A stretch of 64,000 bases of DNA from Companilactobacillus nuruki (GCF_002872255.1 NZ_NIPR01000003.1:1-64000), one strand, 5' to 3'. Shown: positions 1-10,581, counted from the first letter of the stretch. Notes: generated by a model from the letters alone, not told the origin. Made by a program: numbers and translations.

Positions 1-1371
1 TTATCGATTTTAGCCGTTGGATTATTATCATTTACAGGAATTTTAATTGAAACATCAATGAATGTTGCTTTTCCGACTTTAGTTAAACAGTTGAATGTCA
101 GTTTAGGCACTATTCAATGGTTAACAACAGGTTATTTACTGTTAACAACAATTGTTATGAGTACCACAGCCTATGTTTTAAAAAAATTTGATCCTTTGAA
201 GATTTTTATTTTTGCGACTTTTTGTTGTTTTATTGGTTCATTAATTTGCTTAATGGCGCCCAACTTTTCAATCCTAATGGGAGGAAGATTGTTGCAAGCA
301 GTTTCCACAGGTTTATCAACGCCTTTGATGTTTAGTCTGATATTTGACGAAGTACCAACATCAAAAATTGGGATTTATACTGGTTTAGCGGGTATTGTGA
401 TTTCTTTAGCTCCGGCGTTGGGGCCTACTTATGGTGGTGTTATTAATGGAATTTGGAGCTGGCGAGAAATATTCGTTGGCGTTTTGCCATTGATAGTTTT
501 ACTGTTTATCATTGGTGTCTTTTCTATTCATGGTACAGCCCGAGGTACCAAAGGAATTTCTTTTGATTATGGCAGTGTTATAGGTTTAGCAATAATCTTT
601 TCGATCATACTCTTTACATTTGATCAGGCTGGTAAATATGGCTGGATGTCGAAACAATTTCTATTATGGATTGTTGCATCATTGATTACTTTCTTATTGT
701 TTATTTGGTACAACAGAAAAAGTGATCGTCAATTAATTGATTTTTCCATTTTAAAAATTCCAGTATTGAGGTTACGTCTGTTTGGTTATTTTAGTTTGCA
801 ATTTATTAATATTGGATTATCTTTTGTATTACCAATTTTTGCACAGACGGTACTCAAATTGGATTCTGCCCAAGCAGGATTGATGCTTTTGCCAGGATCG
901 CTACTTGGTGCTGCCGTTGGTCCAATTGCAGGTTATATGTATGATAAAGTTGGAGCAACGAGACCATTATTTATTAGTGGAATATTGTTACTTTGTGGGT
1001 CATTATTATTCTGGCTTTTTAGTGAGAACTTGAGTTTTATAGGTATAATTCTTATTTATATTTTGGTTAGAATTGGTTTTAGTATGGGCTTTGCAGTTTA
1101 CTTATCAGATGGTAGTATGCAGGTTAAAGGTTCAAATAAATCCGATCAGAATTCACTTTTCAGTATGATGCAACAATATGCAGGATCTTTAGGTACAAAC
1201 GTTTTGTCCGTAATTATTTCAGCAGTTGCTTTGACAAGTGGAACTAAAAATGGAATTTTAAATACAATTACGGGTACAAAAATTGACTTTATAGTTTTAA
1301 CTGCTCTATCATTACTGGTATTAATATCAGTTATTTATGTCGCTATCAGATATGAAGAAAGAAATAATTAG
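1..1371 (+). CDS. MFS drug exporter, DHA2 family (5' end outside window)
   Basis: The reading frame is open from base 1, so the gene starts upstream of the window; the first in-frame ATG at 58 is internal. The protein is almost entirely hydrophobic with many membrane segments. It has the DHA2 (EmrB/QacA-type, 14-TM) signature early on, NVAFPTL followed by the WLTTGYLL helix, and a GGRLLQ loop motif near residue 80. Family members export drugs or other amphipathic compounds by proton antiport; the substrate here is unknown. A terminator hairpin lies directly after the stop codon, so this is the end of a transcription unit separate from polA. Confidence 0.85.
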   Translation, partial: LSILAVGLLSFTGILIETSMNVAFPTLVKQLNVSLGTIQWLTTGYLLLTTIVMSTTAYVLKKFDPLKIFIFATFCCFIGSLICLMAPNFSILMGGRLLQAVSTGLSTPLMFSLIFDEVPTSKIGIYTGLAGIVISLAPALGPTYGGVINGIWSWREIFVGVLPLIVLLFIIGVFSIHGTARGTKGISFDYGSVIGLAIIFSIILFTFDQAGKYGWMSKQFLLWIVASLITFLLFIWYNRKSDRQLIDFSILKIPVLRLRLFGYFSLQFINIGLSFVLPIFAQTVLKLDSAQAGLMLLPGSLLGAAVGPIAGYMYDKVGATRPLFISGILLLCGSLLFWLFSENLSFIGIILIYILVRIGFSMGFAVYLSDGSMQVKGSNKSDQNSLFSMMQQYAGSLGTNVLSVIISAVALTSGTKNGILNTITGTKIDFIVLTALSLLVLISVIYVAIRYEERNN

Positions 1372-1374
1372 GTG

Positions 1375-1407
1375 AAAGTCTCGATTCGTTGGAATCTAGG
1401 CTTTTTT
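1375..1407 (+). terminator. Rho-independent terminator after MFS gene
   Basis: Arms AAAGTCTCGATTC and GGAATCTAGGCTTT pair with two mismatches around a short loop and are followed by a run of T. Confidence 0.75.
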
Positions 1408-1484
1408 AGTCTTTGTGAAACTGTTACAAAGAGCCAGGATTTGTTAAAATAGAGATAGTTAATTTCGTTTTTATTGGAGAATAT

Positions 1485-4142
1485 ATGTCAAAAAATAAAA
1501 AATTACTTTTAATAGATGGAAACAGTGTTTCCTTTAGAGCATTCTTTGCAATGCATAACGTTTTAGATAAGTTTGTTAATGGCGAAGGTGTACATACAAA
1601 TGCTTTGTATGCTTTTAACAATATGTTGGAAATTATTTTGAAGGAAGAACAGCCTACACATGCGTTAGTAGCATTTGATGCGGGAAAAGTTACTTTTAGA
1701 ACCAAAATGTATGACGACTATAAGAATGGCCGCTCTAAAACACCAACAGAGTTTACTGAACAAATGCCGTTAATTCAGGATTTATTAAATTATCGTGGCA
1801 TGAAAACCTATCAATTACCTGACTATGAGGCCGATGATATTATCGGAACAATGTCACGTAAAGCACAAGCCCAAGGTATGGATGTAACTATTGTTACAGG
1901 CGACCGTGATTTAACACAATTAACGACCGATAAGGTAACTGTTCGTGTGAATGTTAAAGGTGTCACCGAAACAGAAAGTTATACTCCTGAACATGTTAAA
2001 GAAAAATTGGGTATTACGCCGGAACAAATTATTGATATGAAGGGATTAATGGGAGATACATCTGATAATTATCCTGGAGTTGAAAAGGTCGGCGAAAAAA
2101 CAGCTATTAAATTGATAGATCAATATGGCAGTGTTGAAGGAATTTATGAACATGTTGATGAGATGAAAAAGAGTAAATTAAAAGAACATCTAATCAATGA
2201 TAAAGACAAAGCGTTTTTAAGTAAAAAGCTTGCCACTATTGATGTGGATGCTCCAGTAGATTTAAAATTGAATGACTTAGAATATCGTGGAGACAATCAA
2301 GAGCAACTGATTCAGTTTTATCAAAAAATGAATTTTAATTCATTTCTTGAACGTATGAATGTTCCACTTGAAAATACAGCAGAAACCTTAGCTGATATTA
2401 AAGTTGAACAATTGAATTCTGATTCTATTGAAAATATTGTAAAGAGCAATAAGGCGCATACTTTGGTTATAGAAGGTTTTGGAGAAAATTATCATACGGC
2501 TCCGATAACTGGAATATTAATTTCTGATGGAAAAAATTATTATGGAACAAGTGATGTTTCTATACTTGAGAATGATGATTTGAAACGATGGTTAGCTGAT
2601 AAAACTAAAGAAAAGTATCTTTTTGATAACAAGCGAACAATTGCGTTATTACATCGTTATGGATGCAATTTAAATGGTGTCAGTTTTGATATGTTATTAG
2701 TAGCTTATTTGCTTGATACAAATGATAATAAACAAGATATTGGTCTAGTAGCAAAGAATTATAATGTTAGCTTACCTACTGAAGAAGAATTTTATGGTAA
2801 GGGTGTTAAAAAGGCTGTTCCTGAAGACAATTCTATTTTGATAAATTTCATTGCTCAAAAGGCTCAAGTAATTGATACATTGAAAGATAAAATGCTTTCA
2901 GAGTTAAAGGATAATGATCAAGATAGTTTATATGATGAGATTGAATTGCCGCTTTCTATTGTGTTAGCCGAGATGGAAATTAAGGGTATCAAAGTAGAGG
3001 TTTCCAAATTAAAGGAAATGGAAAATACTTTTGCTACTAGGTTGTCAGAGATCGAACAGAAAATATATCAAGAGGCTGGTAAGGAATTTAATATTAATTC
3101 ACCTAAACAACTGGGTGTGGTATTGTTTGAAGATTTGAAATTACCAGTTATAAAAAAGACTAAAACTGGTTACTCGACTTCAGTTGATGTTCTTGAAAAA
3201 TTAAAAGATAAGTCTCCAGTTGTCGAAAAGATTTTAGAATATCGTCAAATTTCTAAGATTCAATCGACCTATGTTGTCGGATTACAAAAATTTGTTCATC
3301 CTGATAATAAAATCCATACTATTTATTTACAGACGCTAACTCAGACAGGGCGTTTGTCATCAATAGAACCTAATTTACAAAATATTCCTATTAGAATTGA
3401 TGAGGGCAAGCAAATTAGAAAAGCCTTTGTACCTCAACATGACGATTGGGAGATTTTTTCAGCCGACTATTCTCAAGTTGAATTACGAGTATTGGCACAT
3501 ATTTCTGGTGATGAAAATATGCAAGAAGCTTTCAAGGAAGATTATGATATCCATGCGCATACTGCTATGAGAATTTTTGGTCTGAATAGTACGGATGAAG
3601 TAACTCCAAATATGCGTCGACAGGCTAAGGCTACTAACTTTGGGATTGTTTATGGAATTAGTGATTATGGTTTGTCACAGAATATAGGTATTAGTCGTAA
3701 GCAGGCTGCTACTTTCATTGAATCATATTTTGAACAATATCCTGGTGTTAAAAAATATATGGATGATATTGTTAAGTATGCACGTGAAAATGGATATGTT
3801 GAGACGATAATGCATCGTCGTCGTTATCTACCAGATATTCATTCAAGTAATTTCAATGTTAGAAACTTTGCACAAAGAACTGCGATGAATACACCAATTC
3901 AAGGCAGTGCGGCTGATATTATTAAAGTCGCAATGATTAATATGCAAAAGATGATTCAACGAGAAAATCTTCAAGCTAATTTATTGTTACAGGTTCATGA
4001 TGAAATGATTTTTGAAGCACCAAAATCTGAAATTGAAACATTAGGAGAGCTAGTTCCAAGTGTAATGGATTCAGCCGTTAAACTTGATGTTCCTTTAAAA
4101 GTTGAAACAGCTCATGGAAAGACTTGGTACGAAGCAAAATAG
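1485..4142 (+). CDS. polA: DNA polymerase I
   Basis: An 885-aa protein of the usual Bacilli length. The N-terminal 5'-3' exonuclease (FEN) domain starts with LLLIDGNS and carries YEADDIIGT and TGDRDLTQL. The middle exonuclease-like region (about 310-500) shows no clear acidic catalytic set, as in other Bacilli Pol I, so proofreading is probably absent. The polymerase domain has motif A (DYSQVELRVLAHISGDE), motif B (RRQAKATNFGIVYG) and motif C (LQVHDEMIFE). The enzyme fills gaps in repair and removes RNA primers. The ATG is preceded by GGAG. mutM follows after 10 bases, so repair genes are probably cotranscribed. Confidence 0.98.
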   Translation: MSKNKKLLLIDGNSVSFRAFFAMHNVLDKFVNGEGVHTNALYAFNNMLEIILKEEQPTHALVAFDAGKVTFRTKMYDDYKNGRSKTPTEFTEQMPLIQDLLNYRGMKTYQLPDYEADDIIGTMSRKAQAQGMDVTIVTGDRDLTQLTTDKVTVRVNVKGVTETESYTPEHVKEKLGITPEQIIDMKGLMGDTSDNYPGVEKVGEKTAIKLIDQYGSVEGIYEHVDEMKKSKLKEHLINDKDKAFLSKKLATIDVDAPVDLKLNDLEYRGDNQEQLIQFYQKMNFNSFLERMNVPLENTAETLADIKVEQLNSDSIENIVKSNKAHTLVIEGFGENYHTAPITGILISDGKNYYGTSDVSILENDDLKRWLADKTKEKYLFDNKRTIALLHRYGCNLNGVSFDMLLVAYLLDTNDNKQDIGLVAKNYNVSLPTEEEFYGKGVKKAVPEDNSILINFIAQKAQVIDTLKDKMLSELKDNDQDSLYDEIELPLSIVLAEMEIKGIKVEVSKLKEMENTFATRLSEIEQKIYQEAGKEFNINSPKQLGVVLFEDLKLPVIKKTKTGYSTSVDVLEKLKDKSPVVEKILEYRQISKIQSTYVVGLQKFVHPDNKIHTIYLQTLTQTGRLSSIEPNLQNIPIRIDEGKQIRKAFVPQHDDWEIFSADYSQVELRVLAHISGDENMQEAFKEDYDIHAHTAMRIFGLNSTDEVTPNMRRQAKATNFGIVYGISDYGLSQNIGISRKQAATFIESYFEQYPGVKKYMDDIVKYARENGYVETIMHRRRYLPDIHSSNFNVRNFAQRTAMNTPIQGSAADIIKVAMINMQKMIQRENLQANLLLQVHDEMIFEAPKSEIETLGELVPSVMDSAVKLDVPLKVETAHGKTWYEAK

Positions 4143-4152
4143 GTGATAAAAA

Positions 4153-4980
4153 ATGCCAGAAATGCCAGAAGTAGAAACAGTTAGGCGTGGTTTGAATTCT
4201 TACGTTAAAGGACATGAAATCACGCATGTAGAAATTCGTTATAATGATTTGATAACGGGGGATGTTAATCAATTTATAGAGTTTGTAACTGGAGCAACTA
4301 TTACTGATGTTGGACGTCGGGCTAAATTTTTGTTGATTCATTTAGATAATGGATATACAATTATTAGTCATTTGCGAATGGAAGGTAAGTATCGTATTTC
4401 TGCTGATCCCAATGCAATTGATAAACATTCTCATGCTATTTTTACTTTAGATAATGGTCAAAAGATGATTTATAATGACGTTCGAAAATTCGGTCGAATG
4501 CAATTATGGAATACGGATGATTTGAAAAATAACAAGTCAATTCAAAAATTAGGTCCAGAGCCACTTTCAAAGGAATTTACTTTTGAGACATTAAAGCCTA
4601 GAATTATGCGTCACCATAAGGATATCAAAATTGTTTTATTGGATCAGTCAGTTATGAGTGGTTTAGGTAATATTTATGTTGATGAGGTACTTTGGAAGGC
4701 AAAACTTCATCCAGAAACGACAGCTAACCATTTGAGTGATAAGGATATTCAGAATATCATTGAATTATCTAACCAAGAGATGGAGAAGGCCATTGCTTCA
4801 GGTGGTTCTACAATCCGTTCATATATTGATGCAAGCGGACATAAAGGAAATATGCAGAATAGTTTGAAAGTTTATGGTAAAGAAGGAACACCTTGTCCAA
4901 GATGTGGGACTGAGATTGTGAAGATCAAAGTTGGTGGTCGAGGAACGCACTTCTGCCCACATTGTCAGGTAATCAAATGA
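4153..4980 (+). CDS. mutM: Formamidopyrimidine-DNA glycosylase
   Basis: A 275-aa Fpg. The mature N-terminus PEMPEVETVRRGL contains the catalytic Pro2 and Glu3. The C-terminal zinc finger has four cysteines in CPRC...CPHC, and the helix-two-turn-helix region contains SGLGNIYVDE. The enzyme removes 8-oxoguanine and nicks the abasic site. It follows polA closely and its stop codon overlaps the coaE start (ATGA), so the three genes are translationally linked. Confidence 0.98.
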   Translation: MPEMPEVETVRRGLNSYVKGHEITHVEIRYNDLITGDVNQFIEFVTGATITDVGRRAKFLLIHLDNGYTIISHLRMEGKYRISADPNAIDKHSHAIFTLDNGQKMIYNDVRKFGRMQLWNTDDLKNNKSIQKLGPEPLSKEFTFETLKPRIMRHHKDIKIVLLDQSVMSGLGNIYVDEVLWKAKLHPETTANHLSDKDIQNIIELSNQEMEKAIASGGSTIRSYIDASGHKGNMQNSLKVYGKEGTPCPRCGTEIVKIKVGGRGTHFCPHCQVIK

Positions 4981-5570
4981 GTAAAATATACGGGTTAACT
5001 GGCGGTATCGCGGCTGGAAAGTCGACAATATTGAATTTATTTAAAGATCACGGATTTCAAGTCTTTGATGCTGATAAAGTGGCTCGAGAGGTCGTTGTAC
5101 CTGGATCAATAGGCCTTCATGAAATCACAGAACAATTTGGTGAGAGTGTGTTGTTGAGCGATGGGACCTTAAATCGTCAAGAACTTGCCAAAATAGTTTT
5201 TAGTGATAGTAAACAATTGAATAAATTGAATAATATTACGCGACCTCTAATTAAAAAAAATATTTTAGAAACAATTGCGGAAGTAAAGAAGTCTTCAAAC
5301 TCAACAATTTCTATTTTTGAGATTCAGTTGTTGTTTGAAGGAGGTTACCAGGAGTATTTTGACGGTGTAATTAGTTTGTATGTTAGACCAGAAGTACAAT
5401 TGGACCGTTTGATGAAAAGAAATAATTTAACAAAAAAAGTTGCCTTAGAACGAATTAATTCACAAATGTCGATGGATGAAAAAAGACGTCGAGCCGATTT
5501 TGTGGTTGATAATTCTGAAGATTTAACACATCTTACGAAGCAGTTTGATAGGTTAATCGCACAACTTTAA
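4977..5570 (+). CDS. coaE: Dephospho-CoA kinase
   Basis: A 197-aa protein starting at the ATG that overlaps the mutM stop; a start 15 bases upstream is possible in frame but would add residues not expected in the family. The P-loop GGIAAGKST lies at the N-terminus, followed by VFDADKVAREV and the lid region RMNSQM-like RINSQMSMDEKRRRADFV. It phosphorylates dephospho-CoA, the last step of coenzyme A synthesis. The mutM-coaE-nrdR-dnaB-dnaI order is common in Bacilli. Confidence 0.96.
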   Translation: MSKIYGLTGGIAAGKSTILNLFKDHGFQVFDADKVAREVVVPGSIGLHEITEQFGESVLLSDGTLNRQELAKIVFSDSKQLNKLNNITRPLIKKNILETIAEVKKSSNSTISIFEIQLLFEGGYQEYFDGVISLYVRPEVQLDRLMKRNNLTKKVALERINSQMSMDEKRRRADFVVDNSEDLTHLTKQFDRLIAQL

Positions 5571-5591
5571 TCTGGAAAAGAGGTTAGAACT

Positions 5592-6065
5592 TTGATTTGT
5601 CCACATTGTCACCATGATTCATCAAAAGTAATTGACAGCCGTCCTAGTGATGAAGGAAGGGCTATTAGAAGACGTCGTGAATGCGAGTATTGCGGTACTA
5701 GATTTACAACGTTTGAAAGATTAGAGAAATCGCCACTTCTAGTTATAAAAAAGAATGGCAATCGTGAAGAATTTAGTCGTGAAAAATTGTTACGTGGTTT
5801 AGTTCGAGCTGCTGAAAAACGTCCCGTCACAATGGATCAAATGAATGATATTGTTGATAAGGTTGAAAACCAAATCAGAGCTACTGGTGAAAGTGAAGTT
5901 AATTCACGTCTGATCGGTGAACATGTCATGAAAATTTTGGCCAAGGTTGACGATGTAACTTACATTCGTTTCGCTAGCGTCTATCGTGAGTTTAAAGATA
6001 TGAATGGATTCATGAAAGAGGTTCAAGAAATGATGGCTAATGGTAATAAAATTGATGAAAAATAA
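5592..6065 (+). CDS. nrdR: Transcriptional repressor NrdR
   Basis: A 157-aa protein starting with TTG at 5592; AAGAGG lies 9 bases upstream and the family N-terminus (CPHC) supports this start. The N-terminal zinc ribbon has CPHC and CEYCGTRFTTFER, and an ATP-cone domain spans about residues 45-140. NrdR senses ATP/dATP and represses ribonucleotide reductase genes through NrdR boxes. No ribonucleotide reductase gene is in this window. Confidence 0.97.
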   Translation: MICPHCHHDSSKVIDSRPSDEGRAIRRRRECEYCGTRFTTFERLEKSPLLVIKKNGNREEFSREKLLRGLVRAAEKRPVTMDQMNDIVDKVENQIRATGESEVNSRLIGEHVMKILAKVDDVTYIRFASVYREFKDMNGFMKEVQEMMANGNKIDEK

Positions 6066-6076
6066 GGGGTGAGCCA

Positions 6077-7429
6077 GTGTCTACAGATAAATTTACACCA
6101 CTAGTAGGCTATTGGTGTCTGCCAAATGGTCATTTGAATGATGATGATCGTCATGTTTTAACTGATTTGTATTTACCGATTTTAGGTACGGAGGCCTTTA
6201 GTCTGTACTTACTATTATGGGAAAAAATACCTAATAAAGAGGTTATAACTCAAAGAAAAAGTCATTCTGAATTGATGAGTTTATTAGGTATTGATTTAAA
6301 GAGGTTTTATGAAGCCCGAATCAAAGCTGAGGCATTAGGATTGATTAGGACTTTTGAGAAAAAGGATGATTTAGGGTCATATTATATTTATCAATTATTT
6401 GAACCCCTATCTCCTGATGAATTTTTCAAAGATGATTTAATGAGTATTTTTTTGTATGAGCAAGTTGGTGAAAGCAAATATCGTTTATTGGCCGATAAGT
6501 ATGCTCATTCGGATTTGATTTTAAAAGATTCAAATGAAATAACCAAAGATTTTCTGGAAGTTTTCCAGTTGAGCAATAGTGATTTGATTAATACACCAAC
6601 AGAAGTAAAAAATGCTCAAGAGAATTTTGCTGAAAATTCTGAAGTGAAAAAACCTGTGTTGAATGAGAAAGAAATTCCTCAATTAGATTGGGAACTGATT
6701 TCCGATAGGATTCAGCAATTATTCAAGATTCACCCGGATGATTTACTGGAGAATCAGGAATTGATCCTTAGTTTGCATGCTTTTTATGGCTTAGATGAAA
6801 TAACATTAATTGATTTGATTGGCAAGACTTGTGATATTGTTAATAATAAAATTGATCCTGACCGCCTTAAAAAGTCTGTTCAAGATCGCTTTGAAAAAAA
6901 TGCTAATATTTCTGTAAAAAGACAAACTGAGACGGTTGAAAAAGAAACCACCACAACTGATTTTAACCGTTCAGATCAATTGATTTTACAACAAGCAAAA
7001 TCAATGACTCCAGCCGACTTTTTGGCTGCTCAGAAACAAAAGAGTGGTGGATTTATAGGAACAGTTGAGTCCCGAGCCCTACGTGATATGGCTATGAAGA
7101 CATACTTGCCTGCTTCTGTTTTGAATATTATGGTTTATTATATTTTGCAAAATTCTCCAACTTTGACATTGCCACTTATGGAAACGATGGCTAATGATTG
7201 GCAACAAAATAATGTTCAGACTCCAGAGCAAGCTTTGCAACGGATTACTGATTTTCAAACAAAACCACGTAACCCTAAACGTCGTTATAATAATAACCGT
7301 ACTCGTAAAGTAGAGCAGGCAACTGATTGGAGCAAGGTAAAGGCCAAGGTTTCAAATAATCAAAACCAAGAAAATAATCGTAATAATCTTCAAGACAGGT
7401 TGAAACGATTAAGAAATAAGGATAATTAA
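6077..7429 (+). CDS. dnaB: Replication initiation and membrane attachment protein DnaB
   Basis: A 450-aa protein starting with GTG at 6077 behind AAGGGGTGAG. It begins with the DnaB N-terminal WH-like region (TPLVGYWCLPNG) and carries a DnaD/DnaB C-terminal domain around residues 300-400, with the YYI-type segment VLNIMVYYILQNS. The tail is basic and Asn-rich. In Bacilli, DnaB works with DnaD and DnaI to load the replicative helicase at the origin and at stalled forks. dnaI follows after 2 bases, its partner in the same step. Confidence 0.94.
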   Translation: MSTDKFTPLVGYWCLPNGHLNDDDRHVLTDLYLPILGTEAFSLYLLLWEKIPNKEVITQRKSHSELMSLLGIDLKRFYEARIKAEALGLIRTFEKKDDLGSYYIYQLFEPLSPDEFFKDDLMSIFLYEQVGESKYRLLADKYAHSDLILKDSNEITKDFLEVFQLSNSDLINTPTEVKNAQENFAENSEVKKPVLNEKEIPQLDWELISDRIQQLFKIHPDDLLENQELILSLHAFYGLDEITLIDLIGKTCDIVNNKIDPDRLKKSVQDRFEKNANISVKRQTETVEKETTTTDFNRSDQLILQQAKSMTPADFLAAQKQKSGGFIGTVESRALRDMAMKTYLPASVLNIMVYYILQNSPTLTLPLMETMANDWQQNNVQTPEQALQRITDFQTKPRNPKRRYNNNRTRKVEQATDWSKVKAKVSNNQNQENNRNNLQDRLKRLRNKDN

Positions 7430-7431
7430 GC

Positions 7432-8340
7432 ATGGAAAATTTAGGAAATACATTGGCAGAATATTTAAATTCAAAAAATTTGACGGAAGACTATCGCCGT
7501 CTTCTTAATAGTGCGGTGAAAGACCCTGATGTTCAAAAATTTTTGAAGGAGAATAGTGATTCGATCGATCCTCAGGCGATCTCAACGAGTGCTGCTAGTA
7601 TTTATGAGTTTTATAATAATAAAACTCATGCTAGTGAGTTGTCTAAGGGATATTATCCTAAATTGATTGTTAACAATCATAATATTGAAGTTGTTTATTA
7701 CCCTAATGAGCGAACTAAAAACCGTGAGAAACGGGCACAATATGAAACTGGCTTTGTTTTAAAAGACATGCCATCAGATATCCGTAAAGCTAAGTTGGAT
7801 GATTATAGCGGGGAAGGCCGACAGGATGCTCTGGCTGAGTCTTTAGATTTTATTGATAATTATTTAAGTAATAATGGTTTCGTTCCGGGATTATACTTAG
7901 CGGGCGATTTCGGTGTCGGAAAAACATATCTTCTAGGAGCAATTGCGAACGAATTATTTAAAAATGACATTCATACTACTTTGATGCATTTTCCAACTTT
8001 TGCAGTGGAAATAAAGAGTTCGATCGGATCTAATAGCGTCTTATCTGAGGTTAACAAGATTAAGGGAACTGAGGTTTTGATGCTAGATGATATCGGGGCA
8101 GATTCAATGTCTAGTTGGATACGTGATGAGGTTCTAGGCGTAATTTTGCAATATAGAATGCAGGAAAACTTACCAACGTTTTTCTCTTCTAACTTTTCTA
8201 TGAAGGAATTAGAAAAACACCTGGCTGTCAATCAACGGGGAGAAGAGGAACCTGTCAAGGCTAAAAGAATTATGGAGCGGATAAAGTATTTATCTCGTGA
8301 GGTAATTGTGAGTGGTCCTAACAGAAGATTTGAAAAATAG
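7432..8340 (+). CDS. dnaI: Primosomal protein DnaI, helicase loader
   Basis: A 302-aa AAA+ ATPase. The N-terminal helicase-binding region spans about 1-130. The ATPase domain follows, with Walker A GDFGVGKTYLLG near residue 160, Walker B VLMLDDIGAD near 216, and a C-terminal arginine region (RIMERIKYLSRE). It loads the replicative helicase. The gene is translationally close to dnaB. After its stop codon a T-box leader for thrS begins. Confidence 0.97.
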   Translation: MENLGNTLAEYLNSKNLTEDYRRLLNSAVKDPDVQKFLKENSDSIDPQAISTSAASIYEFYNNKTHASELSKGYYPKLIVNNHNIEVVYYPNERTKNREKRAQYETGFVLKDMPSDIRKAKLDDYSGEGRQDALAESLDFIDNYLSNNGFVPGLYLAGDFGVGKTYLLGAIANELFKNDIHTTLMHFPTFAVEIKSSIGSNSVLSEVNKIKGTEVLMLDDIGADSMSSWIRDEVLGVILQYRMQENLPTFFSSNFSMKELEKHLAVNQRGEEEPVKAKRIMERIKYLSREVIVSGPNRRFEK

Positions 8341-8341
8341 C

Positions 8342-8372
8342 TTGCAAAAGTTAAAAATAAATGGTTCAATAT
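8342..8372 (+). promoter_or_regulatory. Candidate promoter for thrS T-box transcript
   Basis: TTGCAA at 8342-8347 could be a -35 element, with an AT-rich -10 candidate (CAATAT) at 8367-8372 about 19 bases further. It lies right after dnaI and just before the T-box leader. The match is modest. Confidence 0.4.
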
Positions 8373-8373
8373 A

Positions 8374-8609
8374 GCCAATGAGAGACAACACTTCGGTTCT
8401 ACTCAGGGAGGGTACGGTTACTGGAAGCTTACCCATTACTGGAGTTACCACTTTCATTAAAATCTGTATAATAGTCGGTTACTATATAGCCAAAAGAGTG
8501 AAAACTGTTTTTTTGTTATACAGTTTTAATGTGGGTGGAACCGCGCGAATGCGTCCCTGAAGTATGTGCATATTTAATTATATGTTTATACTTCAGGGAC
8601 GCATTTTTG
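8374..8609 (+). promoter_or_regulatory. T-box leader of thrS (Thr specifier ACC)
   Basis: The T-box core GTGGGTGGAACCGCG lies at 8531-8545. A probable specifier codon ACC (Thr) at 8447-8449 is followed by ACTTTC, the same context seen behind the TTC codon of the pheS T-box in this window. A strong terminator follows: GCGTCCCTGAAGTAT at 8551-8565 pairs perfectly with 8588-8602, then T residues. Uncharged tRNA-Thr is expected to stabilise the antiterminator and allow thrS transcription. Confidence 0.93.
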
Positions 8610-8637
8610 TTGTCTAATATTTTAGGAGGAAAAGTAT

Positions 8638-10581
8638 ATGTCAAAAATCAAGTTAACATTCCCAGATGATTCAGTTAAGGAGTTTGACGAAGGCACTACT
8701 ACTTTGGATGTTGCTAAATCAATCAGTACATCGCTAGGTAAGAAAGCTGTAGCTGGTAAGCTTAACGATACATTAGTTGATCTTGAACGTCCTATCAAGC
8801 AAGATGGTAAAATTGCAATTATTGCCGGTGAGGATGAGGAAGATTCCCAAAAGGTTCTAAGAAATACAGCTGCTTTGGTATTTAGTGCTGCTGCAAAGAA
8901 CTTTAAAGAAGATCTACATTTTGGTGAGAAACAAGCTAATGATGATGGTTTCTATGTTGATACTGATGATAAGAATGGACAAATCAGTGTTGATGAACTA
9001 GAAAAGATTGCCGCATTGATGAATAAGATTATCAAGAATAACGATAAAATTGAAAGATCAATGATGGACAAAAAAGATCTTGCTGAAATGTTTAAGGATG
9101 ATCCATACAAATCATCATTGATTTCAGCTATTGAATCAGTTCAAATCCCTGTGTACAACCTAGATGGATTTGTTGATTTCGGTTATGATGCTGTTCTTCC
9201 AAGTCTTAAGGATTTGAAACACTTCAAGTTATTGTCAGTTGCTGGTGCATATTGGCAAGGTAAATCAAGTAATCCAATGTTACAAAGAATTTATGGTACA
9301 GCTTTCTATAAGGAAGATGGATTAAAAGCTGACTTGAAGCGCCGCGACGAAATCAAAGAACGTGATCACAGAACAATTGGTCGTGACCTTGATCTATTCT
9401 TCGTTGATCCAGAAGTTGGTGCTGGTCTTCCATACTGGATGCCAAATGGTGCTACTATCCGTCGTGTTATTGAAAGATATATCATCGATAAGGAAGTTGC
9501 TTGGGGTTACCAACACGTTTATACACCAATCCTTATGAACTTAAATGCTTATAAGACATCTGGTCACTGGGAACACTACCGTGAAGACATGTTTCCACCA
9601 ATGGACATGGGTGATGGTGAAATGCTTGAACTACGTCCTATGAACTGTCCTTCACATATTCAAATTTATAATCACCATAATCGTTCATACAGAGACCTTC
9701 CACTACGTATTGCTGAACTTGGTATGATGCACAGATATGAAAAATCAGGTGCTTTGTCAGGTCTACAACGTGTGCGTGAAATGACTCTAAACGATGGTCA
9801 TACATTTGTTGCTCTTGATCAAATTCAAGAAGAATTCAAACGTACACTACAATTGATGGTTGAAGTTTATAACGACTTTGATATTAAAGATTATACATTC
9901 CGTCTAAGTTATCGTGATCCCGCTAATACAGAGAAGTATTTTGATGATGATGAAATGTGGAATAGATCACAAACAATGCTTAAGGCAGCTATGGATGATC
10001 TTGGTCTTAAATATTACGAAGCTGAGGGTGAAGCTGCTTTCTATGGTCCAAAACTTGATGTTCAAACAAAGACAGCCCTTGGTAATGAAGAAACACTATC
10101 AACAATTCAATTAGACTTTATGCAACCAGAGAAGTTCCAATTGACATATGTTGGTGCTGATGGTCAAGATCACAGACCAGTTATGATTCACCGTGGTATT
10201 GTTTCAACAATGGAAAGATTTGTTGCTTACCTAATCGAAATGTATAAAGGTGCATTCCCAACATGGTTGGCTCCAACACAAGTACGTGTTATTCCAGTTA
10301 ATAAAGATTTACATTCTGACTATGCTAATGATATAGCTGCAAAGCTTCGTGATAAGAATATTCGTGTTTATCTTGATGACCGTGATGAAAAGATGGGTTA
10401 CAAGATCCGTGATTCTCAAACAATGAAAGTGCCTTATACTGTAGTTGTTGGTGATGATGAAGTTAAAGATGCCACAGTTTCTGTAAGAAAATATGGTGAA
10501 GAGGATTCAGAATCAGAGAATGCTAAGATGTTTGTAGATAGCGTTGTTGCTGATATTAGTAACTATAGTCGTGAAGACTAA
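8638..10581 (+). CDS. thrS: Threonine-tRNA ligase
   Basis: A 647-aa class II synthetase with the full domain set: a TGS domain (about 1-65), the editing SAD region (about 70-230), the catalytic core (about 240-540) and a C-terminal anticodon-binding domain. Visible motifs are the zinc ligand region [13 protein letters not shown], motif 2 region [10 protein letters not shown], and motif 3 in [15 protein letters not shown]. The ATG at 8638 lies behind AGGAGGAAAAG. Expression is controlled by the upstream T-box. A terminator follows at 10604-10636. Confidence 0.98.
   Translation: MSKIKLTFPDDSVKEFDEGTTTLDVAKSISTSLGKKAVAGKLNDTLVDLERPIKQDGKIAIIAGEDEEDSQKVLRNTAALVFSAAAKNFKEDLHFGEKQANDDGFYVDTDDKNGQISVDELEKIAALMNKIIKNNDKIERSMMDKKDLAEMFKDDPYKSSLISAIESVQIPVYNLDGFVDFGYDAVLPSLKDLKHFKLLSVAGAYWQGKSSNPMLQRIYGTAFYKEDGLKADLKRRDEIKERDHRTIGRDLDLFFVDPEVGAGLPYWMPNGATIRRVIERYIIDKEVAWGYQHVYTPILMNLNAYKTSGHWEHYREDMFPPMDMGDGEMLELRPMNCPSHIQIYNHHNRSYRDLPLRIAELGMMHRYEKSGALSGLQRVREMTLNDGHTFVALDQIQEEFKRTLQLMVEVYNDFDIKDYTFRLSYRDPANTEKYFDDDEMWNRSQTMLKAAMDDLGLKYYEAEGEAAFYGPKLDVQTKTALGNEETLSTIQLDFMQPEKFQLTYVGADGQDHRPVMIHRGIVSTMERFVAYLIEMYKGAFPTWLAPTQVRVIPVNKDLHSDYANDIAAKLRDKNIRVYLDDRDEKMGYKIRDSQTMKVPYTVVVGDDEVKDATVSVRKYGEEDSESENAKMFVDSVVADISNYSRED

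Noticed and set aside
8378-8560. 60-aa ORF on the + strand between dnaI and thrS
   Set aside because: It lies wholly inside the T-box leader and has no credible ribosome-binding site.
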